Positions 1 to 9,433 of a stretch of DNA of 64,000 nt are shown here, one piece after another. Where the stretch lies: NCBI RefSeq assembly GCF_000242615.2, contig NZ_KI912269.1:465775-529774 (forward strand), in the 5' to 3' direction. How positions within the stretch are numbered: the first letter of the stretch is position 1; every line of letters begins with the position of its first letter. Both the position numbers and the translations under genes were made by a program. This DNA is from Holophaga foetida DSM 6591 (lineage in GTDB: Bacteria; Acidobacteriota; Holophagae; Holophagales; Holophagaceae). The notes under the pieces are model-generated. The model saw only the letters and a program-made list of their open reading frames with translations, was not told the origin of the DNA and searched no databases.

Positions 1-1052
1 TCGGACTTGATTTCGGGGCTCAGATCATCCTTCATTTTCAGGGCCGGGGTGCCGGGGCGGGGGCTGTAGACGAAGCTGAAGGAGGTGTCGTATTTCACGG
101 TTTCCAGCACCCGCAGGGTGCCTTCGAAGTCCTCATCGGTCTCGCCGGGGAATCCCACGATGAAGTCCGTGGAGAGGGAGAAGCGGGAGCGGCCCTCCCC
201 CAGGTAGCCCAGGCGTTCCAGGTACTGATCGACGGTGTAGTGGCGGCCCATGCGCCGGAGCACGGCGTCGCTGCCGCTCTGGATGGGCAGGTGGAGGAAG
301 GGGGCGATCTTGGGATTGCTGACCAGGGTCTGGGCTAGCTCCCGGGTGAAGTTCATGGGATGGCTGGTGGTGAAGCGGATCCATTCCAGACCATCGATCT
401 CGGAGGCCCGGTCCAGCAGTTCCGCGAAGTTGCATCCGCCCTGGTAGCTGTTGACGTTCTGCCCCAGGAACTCCACCTCCCGGTAGCCGTCCTTCACCAG
501 TTGGCGGACCTCGGCGAGAACATCCTCATAGGGGCGGTGCCGCTCGGGCCCCCGGGTGGTGGGCACCACGCAGTAGGTGCAGGCGTGGTTGCAGCCCTCG
601 ATGATGGTCACCAGGGCTTTGGCCGTATCCCGGCGCTGGGTGACCTCGGGGGGGAAGAGATGATTGTCCGGGTACTGCTGGGTGTCGATCACCCGCTTGT
701 GGCGGGCGCGGGCCTCCTCCACCAGCCGGGGCAACTGCTGGATGGCCATGGTACCGAGCACGAAGTCGATGTGCGGAGCCCGCTTGAAAAGGGCGTCCTT
801 CTCCTGCTGGGCCAGACAGCCCGCCACCCCGACGATGAGTGGCCGCTGCAGTTTCTCTTCCCGCAGGCGCCCCAGCACGGAATAGACCTTGTGGACGGCC
901 TTCTCCCGGATGGAACAGGTATTGAGGATCACCAGATCCGCCTCCTCCTGGGAGGCCGCCGGGGCAAAGCCCTGCTTGTCCAGCATGCCCGACAGCTTTT
1001 CGCTGTCGTGGTCGTTCATTTGGCAGCCCCAGGTCTCGATGAAGAATTTCAT
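1..1052 (-). CDS. miaB: tRNA-2-methylthio-N6-dimethylallyladenosine synthase MiaB (3' end beyond window)
   Basis: Radical-SAM enzyme that adds the 2-methylthio group to i6A37 of tRNAs reading UNN codons. From the ATG at 1050-1052 the protein shows the N-terminal methylthiotransferase domain with cluster cysteines C10 (ETWGCQMN), C46 (NTCSIRE) and C79 (GCLAQQ). The radical-SAM motif C-x3-C-x2-C follows at C154/C158/C161 (GCNHACTYC), then conserved GQNVNSY and TSHP segments. About 350 codons are present; the family is usually 430-460, so the rest of the SAM barrel and the TRAM domain lie outside the window. The start fits the very conserved first residues (MKFFIETWGC). Motif order and the GQNV segment favour MiaB over RimO or MtaB. 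Confidence 0.95.
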   Translation of the reverse strand, partial: MKFFIETWGCQMNDHDSEKLSGMLDKQGFAPAASQEEADLVILNTCSIREKAVHKVYSVLGRLREEKLQRPLIVGVAGCLAQQEKDALFKRAPHIDFVLGTMAIQQLPRLVEEARARHKRVIDTQQYPDNHLFPPEVTQRRDTAKALVTIIEGCNHACTYCVVPTTRGPERHRPYEDVLAEVRQLVKDGYREVEFLGQNVNSYQGGCNFAELLDRASEIDGLEWIRFTTSHPMNFTRELAQTLVSNPKIAPFLHLPIQSGSDAVLRRMGRHYTVDQYLERLGYLGEGRSRFSLSTDFIVGFPGETDEDFEGTLRVLETVKYDTSFSFVYSPRPGTPALKMKDDLSPEIKS

Positions 1053-1324
1053 AAATAATTTATCCAATCCAAACCCAAACCATGGGGCCCAACCCTTGAT
1101 TGTATTACCTTCCGGCCCGGAGGACACTCTCTCCATGCGCAAGCTGGCCGTCCTCCATTCCCAATACAAGGTCTGGGTTCCCGCCCTGCAGCGGGCCGAG
1201 CCCCGCCTCGACATCCGGGGCGGACCATCCAGGGAGCCGTCGACCGGAGCCTTGGCTTATTTGAGCAGACTTGACAGAGGGATGGATTCAACGCATGTTG
1301 AATTCGATCCACAGGGAGATGAAG

Positions 1325-1819
1325 ATGCTTGTCTGCGCCATCAATGGCAGCCATCGAGGTTCCAGGGGTGCCACTCACCGGCTCCTGGAGCGGATGGGGG
1401 CGGGTGTCCGGGGGGCGGGCGGCACCTGGGACCCGGTCCAGCTGGCCGAGCTCCGGATCGAGCCCTGCCGGGCCTGCAACCAGTGCCAGCGGAGCGGAAG
1501 CTTCCAGTGCATCTACGAGGACAAGGACCAGGTCGGCCACCTCGAACGCAGGAGTGCCGCCGCCTGGACCAAGGCCCTCCAGGGGGATGACCCGGCGGAG
1601 AAGCAACGGGCCGAGGCCATCCTGGAAAGCTTCGAAACGGCGGGACGGGATCTGGTGACCCAGGGCCGAATCCGCCCCTCCACGGCCCGGGCAGCCGGGA
1701 AGCCCTTCATTAAGGTGCCCGCCCTGGTCCGGCTGGCCCGCCACCTGCCCTTCCTGCGGCCCCGGATCGCCCAGGAGATTCAGCGGAGAGCCGGAACCAT
1801 CACCATGGGGCCGGACTGA
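1325..1819 (+). pseudogene. Flavodoxin-fold FMN reductase with the middle deleted
   Basis: The N-terminus (MLVCAINGSHRG, then C-x2-C in CRACNQC and a CIYEDKD segment) is that of NADPH-dependent FMN reductase / iron-sulfur flavoprotein-like proteins. The C-terminal part (AGRDLVTQGRIRPSTARAAGKP) also matches the tail of that family. The stretch normally between them, which carries the second flavin loop and about half the Rossmann core, is absent. The frame stays open across the join at about residue 70. Start chosen at 1325 because AGGGAG lies six bases upstream; an ATG at 1319 is also in frame. The open frame may still be translated, but FMN binding is doubtful. DNA from 1053 to 1324 holds no intact gene. 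Confidence 0.55.
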
Positions 1820-1820
1820 G

Positions 1821-2513
1821 CTACTGCCGGATCGGCTCCCCCACTACGTGTTCGAAGAGCACCGTCTTCCCCGGGCCGATCCGGACAAAGCCCTCTTCCC
1901 AGGGGCCCTGAAGGAGACGGCGCAGATAGCCGGTGGTCCCGGGAATGACCTCGTGACGGAGGCTCAGGCCCTGGGCCATGGCCTCGGTCTTGGGCTGGAC
2001 CTCCTCCAGACTGAAGGCCCCGGTATCGATGAGCACCAGACGCTTGTAGTGCTCGGGGATGAGGGTCGTCCGGAGCAGACGCTCGGCCCGCTCCTCGCCC
2101 CAACGGGCGACCAGGCGGGGACGCTCCTTCTGGTAGGACTCCCAGATGTTCATGGGGGAGTCCGCCCAGCCCTTGGTCATGAAGTAGCTTTGGGCCTCCT
2201 GGGCCACTTCCTTCCGACGGGCGCAGGAGCCCAGCAGCAGGCTGATGCAGTCGTCCACCTTAGGAAAGATGAGCTCGAAGTTCCGGGTGTGAAGCCCAAG
2301 GAGCGCGTTCCCGCAATAGCCGAAGCCCAGGAGAACGCGATCCACGCCCTGGAGGCCATCGAAGACCTCCTGAAGCTGAACCTTCAGCTTGTCCGGCCAG
2401 ACATGGGTCTCCTGGGTGTCCACCAGCTGTACCGAGTGGGTGCACCCGGTATCCGCCATGGCCTTGTTCAGCTCTTCCTTGATCACATTGCAGGCGATGA
2501 TCACGGTATTCAC
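1821..2513 (-). CDS. DUF1638 domain protein
   Basis: Soluble protein of about 230 residues. It contains the DUF1638 pattern: an opening beta strand with Cys (VIIACNVIKEEL), LLGFGYCGNALLGL, a DDCISLLLGS segment and FMTKGWADSPMNIW. DUF1638 proteins are frequent in anaerobes and methanogens near corrinoid methyltransferase genes, but their biochemical role is not established. The start is uncertain: an ATG at 2555 is in frame, while a GTG at 2511-2513 has a G-run about six bases upstream and begins exactly at the conserved strand, so it is preferred. The gene converges on the deleted FMN reductase, with stop codons almost touching. A UroD/MtaA-type gene that could be a functional partner lies far away at 50.6-51.7 kb. 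Confidence 0.8.
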   Translation of the reverse strand: MNTVIIACNVIKEELNKAMADTGCTHSVQLVDTQETHVWPDKLKVQLQEVFDGLQGVDRVLLGFGYCGNALLGLHTRNFELIFPKVDDCISLLLGSCARRKEVAQEAQSYFMTKGWADSPMNIWESYQKERPRLVARWGEERAERLLRTTLIPEHYKRLVLIDTGAFSLEEVQPKTEAMAQGLSLRHEVIPGTTGYLRRLLQGPWEEGFVRIGPGKTVLFEHVVGEPIRQ

Positions 2514-2749
2514 ACAGACCCCCAGAGGCGAGATCCCAGGATAGCGGATGGACACAGGGGGATGAAAAGCCTCTGGTCTGAATGATCGGCGCCCTGGCGC
2601 TTGCGCCCCTTGGTTGACCGAGCCTTATCCCTTGTTCCTGTATCCCTTTCATCCCCTTCATCCTGGCTAAATGCTTTTTTTGCTTCTGTTGAGTCAGAAC
2701 CAGGACCTTTCATCCAGGCAAGGTAAGATAAGGCTTTCCGAGGATCCGC

Positions 2750-4435
2750 ATGGCCAAGAATCCCAACGAGGAACCGACCATCATCTACTCGATGATGCGG
2801 GTGTCGAAGTATTACAACGGCAAGCCCGTCATCAAGGACATCTCCCTTTCTTACTTCCACGGGGCCAAGATCGGCGTCCTGGGCCTCAATGGCTCCGGCA
2901 AGTCCACAGTGCTGCGGATCATGGCGGGGGTCGACCACGACTTCAACGGCGAGGCCGTCCTCAGCAAGGGCTACACCACCGGGATGCTGGAGCAGGAGCC
3001 CAAGCTGGACGAGAACAAGACCGTCCGGGAGATCGTGGAGGAGGGTGCCGCCGAGAAGGTGGGCTGGCTCAAGGAATACAACGAGATCGGGGAGGCCTTC
3101 GCGGACCCCGACGCCGACTACGACAAGCTCCTGGCCCGCCAGGGTGAGCTCCAGGACAAGATCGACGCCGCCGACTGCTGGGATCTGGACACCCAGCTGG
3201 AGCAGGCCATGGACGCCCTGCGCTGCCCCGATCCGGACGCCAAGATCGGCGTGCTCTCCGGCGGTGAACGGCGCCGCGTGGCCCTCTGCCGCCTCCTCCT
3301 CCAGAAGCCCGACATCCTGCTGCTGGACGAGCCCACCAACCACCTGGATGCCGAAACCGTGGCCTGGCTGGAAAAGCACCTCCAGGACTATGCGGGCACC
3401 GTCATCGCCGTCACCCACGACCGCTACTTCCTGGACCATGTGGCCGAGTGGATCCTGGAGCTGGACCGGGGCGAGGGCATCCCCTGGCGCGGCAACTACT
3501 CCTCCTGGCTGGAGCAGAAGCAGGCCCGACTCGCGAAGGAAGAGAAGTCCGACAACAAGCGCCAGAAGACCCTGGAGCGGGAGTTGGAGTGGATCCGCAT
3601 GTCCCCCAAGGGGCAGCACGCCAAGAGCAAGGACCGCATCGCCAACTACGAGCGTCTGGCCGGGGAAGAAGGCCGCCAGAAGGAGCAGGAGCTGGAGATC
3701 TACATCCCCAGCGGCCCCCGACTGGGCGACATCGTGGCCGAGGCCAAGGGCATCTCCAAGGCCTACGGCGACAAAGTCCTCTTCGAGAACCTGGACTTCG
3801 AGCTCCCCCGCTGCGGCGTCCTGGGCGTCATCGGTGCCAACGGCGCCGGCAAGACCACCCTGGTCCGGCTCCTCACGGGCCAGGAACAGCCCGATGCGGG
3901 CACCATCCGCCTGGGCGACACCGTGAAGATGGCCTATGTGGATCAGCTCCGGCAGGGCCTCAACCCCGACAAGACCGTCTTCGAGGCCCTCTCCGGCGGC
4001 TACGAGATGATCGAGCTGGGGGGCAAGCAGATCAACGCCCGGGCCTGGCTCTCCCGCTTCGGTTTCTCCGGCGACAGCCAGCAGAAGAAGGTGAAGGAAC
4101 TCTCGGGCGGCCAGCAGAACCGCCTGAACCTGGCCCTGACCCTCAAGAGTGAATCCAACCTGCTCTTCTTCGACGAGCCCACCAACGACCTGGACGTGAA
4201 CACCATGCGGGCCCTGGAAGAGGCCATCGAGGGCTTCGCGGGCAGCGCCGTGGTCATCAGCCACGACCGCTGGTTCCTGGATCGCCTGGCCACCCACATC
4301 CTGGCCTTCGAGGGGGACAGCCAGGTCCACTTCTTCGACGGCAACTACAGCCAGTGGGAGGAATACCGCAAGGATGTCCTGGGCCTCAAGCCCTTCGAAC
4401 CCCACCGCATCAAGTACCGCAAGCTCACCCGATAA
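2750..4435 (+). CDS. ettA: Energy-dependent translational throttle protein EttA (ABC-F ATPase)
   Basis: Ribosome-associated ABC-F protein that binds the E site and gates entry into elongation according to the ATP/ADP ratio. Two ABC cassettes are visible. Cassette 1 has Walker A GLNGSGKS near residue 45, signature LSGGERRR and Walker B LLLDEPTNHLD. Cassette 2 has GANGAGKT near residue 362, signature LSGGQQNR and FFDEPTNDLD. Between them is the charged linker typical of ABC-F (ERELEWIRMSPKGQHAKSK). The length of 561 residues is normal for EttA, and there are no membrane segments. The 3' end overlaps the convergent PAS gene by 11 bases, so no terminator can lie between the two coding ends. Confidence 0.96.
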   Translation: MAKNPNEEPTIIYSMMRVSKYYNGKPVIKDISLSYFHGAKIGVLGLNGSGKSTVLRIMAGVDHDFNGEAVLSKGYTTGMLEQEPKLDENKTVREIVEEGAAEKVGWLKEYNEIGEAFADPDADYDKLLARQGELQDKIDAADCWDLDTQLEQAMDALRCPDPDAKIGVLSGGERRRVALCRLLLQKPDILLLDEPTNHLDAETVAWLEKHLQDYAGTVIAVTHDRYFLDHVAEWILELDRGEGIPWRGNYSSWLEQKQARLAKEEKSDNKRQKTLERELEWIRMSPKGQHAKSKDRIANYERLAGEEGRQKEQELEIYIPSGPRLGDIVAEAKGISKAYGDKVLFENLDFELPRCGVLGVIGANGAGKTTLVRLLTGQEQPDAGTIRLGDTVKMAYVDQLRQGLNPDKTVFEALSGGYEMIELGGKQINARAWLSRFGFSGDSQQKKVKELSGGQQNRLNLALTLKSESNLLFFDEPTNDLDVNTMRALEEAIEGFAGSAVVISHDRWFLDRLATHILAFEGDSQVHFFDGNYSQWEEYRKDVLGLKPFEPHRIKYRKLTR

Positions 4436-6371
4436 GCTCCGACCAGGTCACCACCAGCAGGGGCGAGAAGCCGGGCTGAAGGGCCGTCAGCGTCACATCC
4501 ACCGCGAAGTCCTCCCGATGGGGGCTACGGTGGACGTGGCGGAAGCGGTGGCTTCCACCGTGCATGGCGATGGCGTTCATCTCGTCAGAGAAGGTCTTGC
4601 TGGGGCGGCCATCGGGCTGGTACATCGGGGAGAGGTCCCCGGGTCCCAGGCCGTAGATCTCGTCCATCCGGCACCTCAGGATCGTCAGGGCCGCGCGGTT
4701 GCAGTACACGAATCGGTGGGCCTGGGTATCGACGATCATGGTGGCCACCGGACTCAGGTCCAGGAAGGCCCGCATCCCAAGCTCCTGACTGGACTCACTG
4801 CTCTTCAATTCGATCACCTGGGCCGGTCGGACACAGGCAAGGAGCACCTTCCGTCTGCCCATGGGGAAGGAGTTCATGTACACCTCGGCCGCGAAATCCC
4901 CCGCCCCGCGGCGGCGGAAGGTCCAGTTGAACCGCGCGGTCTCACCCACCAGAGCACTTTGGATGTGGTGTCCCAAGGCCTCCCCCGAGGCTTCGCCTCC
5001 GGGTTGGCGGACAGGACACAGGTCCTTCAGGCCCCGCTGGAGGATCTCCGACTTGTCTTCGAGACCGAAGAGGCGAAGAGCTTGGTAGTTGCAATCAAAA
5101 ATCCCCTTGGGCGTCAGAAGGAGCAGGGCGTCCAGGGTGCCCTCGAAGGCCCCCCGGAAGCGCTCTTCACTCTCCGTAAGGGCTGATTCCACAGTCATCC
5201 GGGCAGTGATGTCCTCCATCATCCACACGGAGCCCTCCTGCACGTGCGCCGGATCCATGGCCCTGCCCACCATGCGGCACCAGAATGGGGTGCCATTCCC
5301 GCGCCGCATGCGAACCCGGATATCCGCATAGCCACCCTGGGCCAGGAGACCGTAAGCCTGGGTCCCGAAGTCCTGGTAGCTCTTCTCATCCGGGAAGGAG
5401 TCCCGGGTGGGCCGCCCCTCAAGCTCCCCGAGGTGAACCCCGAGAATCTCCGCAGCCCTGGGATTGGCCCAGGTATGGACCCGGTTGCGCACCAGGGCGA
5501 GGCCCAGGGCGCTGTTGTCCAGGATGAGGTTCTGGAAGGTCCGGATCCGCTGGACATCCTCCCCGGAGCCCCGGAGCGCCGTGACATCGTGACCGATGCT
5601 GAAGGTTCCCGAGAACACCCCCCCTACCCCGAGCACGGGGCAGATGTACCAGGAGACCCTGCGATGGGTTCCGTCCTTCCTCCGCAGCGTACTCTCCACC
5701 CCCGCAAGCTGCCCCCCCCGCCGAATGAGGGAATCCACCTCGGAGGCCAATATCGCCCGCTCCCCTGAATCGGGATAGAGCCACTCCCAGAAGTCGTTGT
5801 GCCCCAGGAGCTCCTCCCGGGAATACCCGGAAATGTCCTCGGCGGCCCGGTTCCAGATCACGACTCGCCCATCCATATCGAGGGCGCTGATCCAGACATC
5901 CGTGCACTCGATCATGAGCGCCAGGCAGCAGCCCAGCTCCGCAGCCTTCCTGGCGGCCTCTCCCTGCTCCAGGATCTCCTGCGCCAGGATCTCTCGCCGG
6001 GCAATCCGCTCCTGTTCCTCCCTGGCCCGGGATTCGGCGGCGATGAGGGCCGCCTCGGCGCGGCGCCCGGCCCTAAGAAGCCCCCCCACCCCCACCATGC
6101 CGACCACCATGAGGAAGGATATGGCCAGGGAGACCCATTCTGAGATCGGCACCAGCCGATGGGCGGCCAGGATCTCCCACCCCGCCATCCCCCGACGCAC
6201 CGCCATGAGCAACAGGGCCGCAGCCAGGAATACCCACCCCCAGCTGCCCCGAGCCAGACGCGTGAGCCGCAGGGCCAGGATGGCCGCAGCAAGCTGGAGG
6301 AGAGCCGAAAGAAAGGGGATAGCAGAGGTCACGGGGAACTCATCCGAAGGGGTCTGCCTCCCCATCGGCAA
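4425..6371 (-). CDS. Membrane-anchored multi-PAS protein without an output domain
   Basis: 648 residues. The first ~105 hold about three hydrophobic segments (FLSALLQLAAAILAL, WVFLAAALLLMAV, SLAISFLMVVGMVGVGG). A charged coiled-coil stretch rich in Glu/Arg/Ala follows (~106-145), then about four PAS modules (roughly 150-265, 275-390, 395-510 and 525-645). The PAS signs are repeated W-N-R-A-A-E / GYSREELLG-type helices and the closing 'DIT' motifs. The protein stops at the end of the last PAS (VVTWSELIG) with no histidine kinase, GGDEF, EAL or methyl-accepting domain. It could be a sensory partner for a kinase encoded elsewhere or a protein that lost its output domain. The convergent overlap with ettA shows the stop is real in this sequence. 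Confidence 0.85.
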   Translation of the reverse strand: MPMGRQTPSDEFPVTSAIPFLSALLQLAAAILALRLTRLARGSWGWVFLAAALLLMAVRRGMAGWEILAAHRLVPISEWVSLAISFLMVVGMVGVGGLLRAGRRAEAALIAAESRAREEQERIARREILAQEILEQGEAARKAAELGCCLALMIECTDVWISALDMDGRVVIWNRAAEDISGYSREELLGHNDFWEWLYPDSGERAILASEVDSLIRRGGQLAGVESTLRRKDGTHRRVSWYICPVLGVGGVFSGTFSIGHDVTALRGSGEDVQRIRTFQNLILDNSALGLALVRNRVHTWANPRAAEILGVHLGELEGRPTRDSFPDEKSYQDFGTQAYGLLAQGGYADIRVRMRRGNGTPFWCRMVGRAMDPAHVQEGSVWMMEDITARMTVESALTESEERFRGAFEGTLDALLLLTPKGIFDCNYQALRLFGLEDKSEILQRGLKDLCPVRQPGGEASGEALGHHIQSALVGETARFNWTFRRRGAGDFAAEVYMNSFPMGRRKVLLACVRPAQVIELKSSESSQELGMRAFLDLSPVATMIVDTQAHRFVYCNRAALTILRCRMDEIYGLGPGDLSPMYQPDGRPSKTFSDEMNAIAMHGGSHRFRHVHRSPHREDFAVDVTLTALQPGFSPLLVVTWSELIG

Positions 6372-6385
6372 GTGTTCACCGATCC

Positions 6386-9253
6386 TTACTTCAGGCCGAA
6401 ATAGACCCGGCTTCCCCCTTCCTTCTGGGCCCGCTCCCCGCCCCGGACCTCAAAGAGCCTGCCCGGTTCCACCTGGGCCCCAGCCAGCAGGAGGGCCAGG
6501 GTGGCCTTGGCCCGCTGATTCGCCAGCTGGACGTAGCGTCCTGGATCCACCGTGAGGGTGGCGGCCAGACGCTGTTCCATTTCGGCGGGCTCCGGCGCTT
6601 TGGCCTTGCTGTCCTTGGCGGGAGGGAAGGCCGCGAGGAAGGCCGCCTTGAGCCATTTTTCGCGTTCATCTGGGGCGACGGGCTGCTCCTCCTGACTGGG
6701 ATTCTTCTCTCTCAGGGCCTTGAGCTTGACTTGGCGCAAACGGGCCTCCAGGGCCTCCCGGCGGAGGGCGTCCCCATCCGCGGCTGGGTTCGCCACGCCT
6801 TCCAGCTCCAGGTTCAGGTCCGGCCGTTCATGAAGGGCCTTGATGAGAATCTCGACCTTCTTTTGGGAATCCGGGGTCGGCGTGGCACTCCCAGCCTCGA
6901 ACTCCGCGAAGCTCAGATCCTTGTCCCCCCCTCCGAAGAGGCCACCCAGGGCCTTGAAGGGTGAGGTGGCCAGCTTGGTGAAGATATTGACGATGGCCCG
7001 CCAGACGATCTTCCCGTAGTGGAAGTCCGGATCATCCAGATTGCCGTCCACCGGCAGCTCCAGGTTGATGAGCCCGTGGCGGTCCCGCAGGATGGCCAGG
7101 GCCAGCTTCACCGGGAGATGCACCGCGTCGGGGCTCTCCACCTTGTCCCCAAGGAAGAACTGGTCCATCTTGACCTTGGCCAGCATGTCCAGCTTCCGCT
7201 GCTGGATGCTCACCTGGGTATCCACCTCCAGCTTGCCCTTGCGGATGGTGTAGCCCAAGAACTTGCCGGAGTACGGGCTGCCGTCCGTCATTTCCGTATT
7301 ATTAATTATTAATTTAAGATTGGTATCCTTGTCGTGCCGAAGGGGCATGGCGCGCCCCTGGAGGGTCATGGGCCCCACGCCACCCACCTTCCCGCGGAAA
7401 TCCACCGTGGAGGCGGTATTGGGCTCCGTGGAGAGGCCGACATAGGTGCCCTCCAGATCCGTGATCGAGAGAACAGCGTTGGGCTGCAGGCTCCGATCCA
7501 GCAGGGAGAAGCGCCCCCCGCCCAGGGTGACCTTGGCGAGGAGAATCCTGGGAGCCGGGGCCGCCGCGGTGGCCCTGGCCGGGCTCGGCGCAGGAGGCGC
7601 AGCGGGCGCGCCCATGGCCCGGTCCAGGTTGCTTCGGCCATCCGCCGCAACCACCAGGAGCACCTGGGGTCCCCTCAGATCCAGCCCCCTCGCCTTGATG
7701 GAAAGGGGATTGGAGACGAATTCCAGCCCCGAGAGACGCAGGGAGCGATGACGGTAGAACGTTTCGCGCCGCTCAGCATCGGCGGTCTCCAGGTCATCCA
7801 CGGAGACATTGCCCTGGTAGCTGATGGAATCCGAAGGCTTCCCGATGAAGCTGCCCTTCACCCGCCCGTCGAAGCCCAGGCGGCCCTTCACGAGACGCAT
7901 CTGGAGGGAGGGCTCCAGGTAGGGATCATAGGGGCTCAATTCGAAGCGATCCCCTTTGAGGGTAAGGTCCACACTGGTCTTGAGGGGCTTCAGCTCCCCC
8001 TCGGCCTGGAGGCTCCCCTGATCCGTGAGCTTCAGCGCTAGGCTGAGCTGGGAGGCGTGGTCCGGCTCCAGGGTGAAGTCCTTCAGTTTCAGGCTGAGGT
8101 CCGCGACCTCCACCTTCACGGGGCGCTTGGGCACCCGGTCCTCGAAGCTGGCCTGGAGGCCTTCCACCCCCAGTTCCTTGAGGCGGAACTGGAAGGGCTT
8201 GGAGGGCTCCTCCGTCTTGGCGGGCTTGGGGGTGAGCAGGTTCACCAGATCGATCTGCCCATTGGGCAGGCGGAGCGCCTGCACCTTGATGCCCCTGAGC
8301 AGCACCGAATCCACCTCGGCCGTGGAGGCCATCAGATCCGCCTGGGCCCCCCGCAGCTCAAGCAGAGGCAGGGCCAGGGAGGCGGCCTTGGCCCCCCGCT
8401 CACCGATCTGGAGGTCCCGCAGGTTGAAGGCGCCCTTATCGATCTTCACCTCCTGCTTGGCTTCGGACCAAGCCAGGGTGTAGTAGGCCTGGAGATCCGC
8501 CCGTCCCCCCTTGAGATCGAAAGCCACCCGATCCGCGAAGTAGGGTGTGTAGTGGGGCAGGTCCAGGTTCTCCAGGACAAAGCGCCCCTGGCTCCGCAGG
8601 GGGTTCAGGCTGAAGCTTCCGTCCCAGGCGAAACGCTCGCCATCCCCGGTCTGGCCCTGGAAGGCGTAAGGATTGCGGTTGTCATGGACCGTGCGGAACT
8701 GCTTCAGTTCCAGACCCACGGGGCCCAGGGTGGTGGCGAAGGGCTGGGCCAAGCTGCGATCCTCGAAAGAGAAGCGGGCCCCCTCCACCTTCAGGTGCTC
8801 GATGGCCAGATCCAGGGGCTTGGCGGAAGCCGCCTCGGGAGCCTTCCCCTGGGGCGTCTCCAGGAGATCGGCAAAGTTCAGCTTTCCGTCCTTGCCGATC
8901 ACCACCCGGCCGTGGGGCTTGAGGATATCAATGTCGTCGAAGGCGGGATTGCCCAGCACGCTACGGAGCTTGAGATTCACGTAGAGACGCTCCCACCCGA
9001 AGAAGGCCAGGCCATCCCGATCCTTTACCTCCAGCCCCTCCAGGGTGAGGGAGAGGGCGAAGGGGTTGGCCTTCACTTTGCGCAGGGTCACCTCCCGCTT
9101 GAGGGCGGTGGAGAGCCTGGGGGGAAGCTCGCGCTTCACCAGGAAAGGGAGCAACAGGAAGCCCAGGAGGGCATAGAGGACCAGGACGGCGACAACTGCG
9201 ATCGAAAGCCGACGGGTCCAGCGGGGAAGGGAAAGCCATCGTTGGAGACTCAT
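6386..9253 (-). CDS. DUF748 / AsmA-like envelope protein
   Basis: 955 residues. One N-terminal membrane anchor (about residues 15-37, LSIAVVAVLVLYALLGFLLLPF) is followed by a long periplasmic region of AsmA/TamB-like beta repeats. Typical pieces are LTLEGLEVKD, a DILKPHGRVVIGKDGKLNFADLL segment near residue 110, and the DUF748 segment with the NTEMTDGSPYSGKFLGYTI motif near residue 650. The C-terminal 200 residues (SFAEFEAGSATP..., LNLELEGVAN) recall OmpA-like or low-complexity tails of the family. AsmA-family proteins are linked to outer-membrane lipid transport and assembly; a specific role here is unknown. It lies 14 bases downstream of the PAS gene's start, on the same strand. Confidence 0.85.
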   Translation of the reverse strand: MSLQRWLSLPRWTRRLSIAVVAVLVLYALLGFLLLPFLVKRELPPRLSTALKREVTLRKVKANPFALSLTLEGLEVKDRDGLAFFGWERLYVNLKLRSVLGNPAFDDIDILKPHGRVVIGKDGKLNFADLLETPQGKAPEAASAKPLDLAIEHLKVEGARFSFEDRSLAQPFATTLGPVGLELKQFRTVHDNRNPYAFQGQTGDGERFAWDGSFSLNPLRSQGRFVLENLDLPHYTPYFADRVAFDLKGGRADLQAYYTLAWSEAKQEVKIDKGAFNLRDLQIGERGAKAASLALPLLELRGAQADLMASTAEVDSVLLRGIKVQALRLPNGQIDLVNLLTPKPAKTEEPSKPFQFRLKELGVEGLQASFEDRVPKRPVKVEVADLSLKLKDFTLEPDHASQLSLALKLTDQGSLQAEGELKPLKTSVDLTLKGDRFELSPYDPYLEPSLQMRLVKGRLGFDGRVKGSFIGKPSDSISYQGNVSVDDLETADAERRETFYRHRSLRLSGLEFVSNPLSIKARGLDLRGPQVLLVVAADGRSNLDRAMGAPAAPPAPSPARATAAAPAPRILLAKVTLGGGRFSLLDRSLQPNAVLSITDLEGTYVGLSTEPNTASTVDFRGKVGGVGPMTLQGRAMPLRHDKDTNLKLIINNTEMTDGSPYSGKFLGYTIRKGKLEVDTQVSIQQRKLDMLAKVKMDQFFLGDKVESPDAVHLPVKLALAILRDRHGLINLELPVDGNLDDPDFHYGKIVWRAIVNIFTKLATSPFKALGGLFGGGDKDLSFAEFEAGSATPTPDSQKKVEILIKALHERPDLNLELEGVANPAADGDALRREALEARLRQVKLKALREKNPSQEEQPVAPDEREKWLKAAFLAAFPPAKDSKAKAPEPAEMEQRLAATLTVDPGRYVQLANQRAKATLALLLAGAQVEPGRLFEVRGGERAQKEGGSRVYFGLK

Positions 9254-9433
9254 GGCCGAAGTTTAGTCCTCTGGCGCCCCCAGAACCAGGGCTACCATGT
9301 TCCCATCCCCATCGATATCACCTGCGTAATCAGGGTGAACAAGTCCATTCTCCGGGTACGCTAGGAACTGGCGGAGCTCAACCCCGGGGGCTTGGCCGAC
9401 ACCGTCAAACAAATCCCAGGAGCTTGAAATCCC

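Noticed and set aside
1135..1265. N-terminal piece resembling a hydroxyacid dehydrogenase (MRKLAVLHSQYKVWVPALQRAEP)
   Set aside because: Only about 30 codons look protein-like and the likeness is loose. No downstream domain is present, so it is at best a relic; not annotated.
2510..4405. Long minus-strand open frame opposite ettA
   Set aside because: Shadow of the ABC-F gene; composition rich in Gly, Leu and Val without any domain.
9263..9420. Minus-strand frame ending DYAGDIDGDGNMVALVLGAPED, resembling an FG-GAP/VCBS calcium-binding repeat
   Set aside because: Too short, no start or upstream domain, and it runs into the divergent gene. Could be a relic or coincidence.
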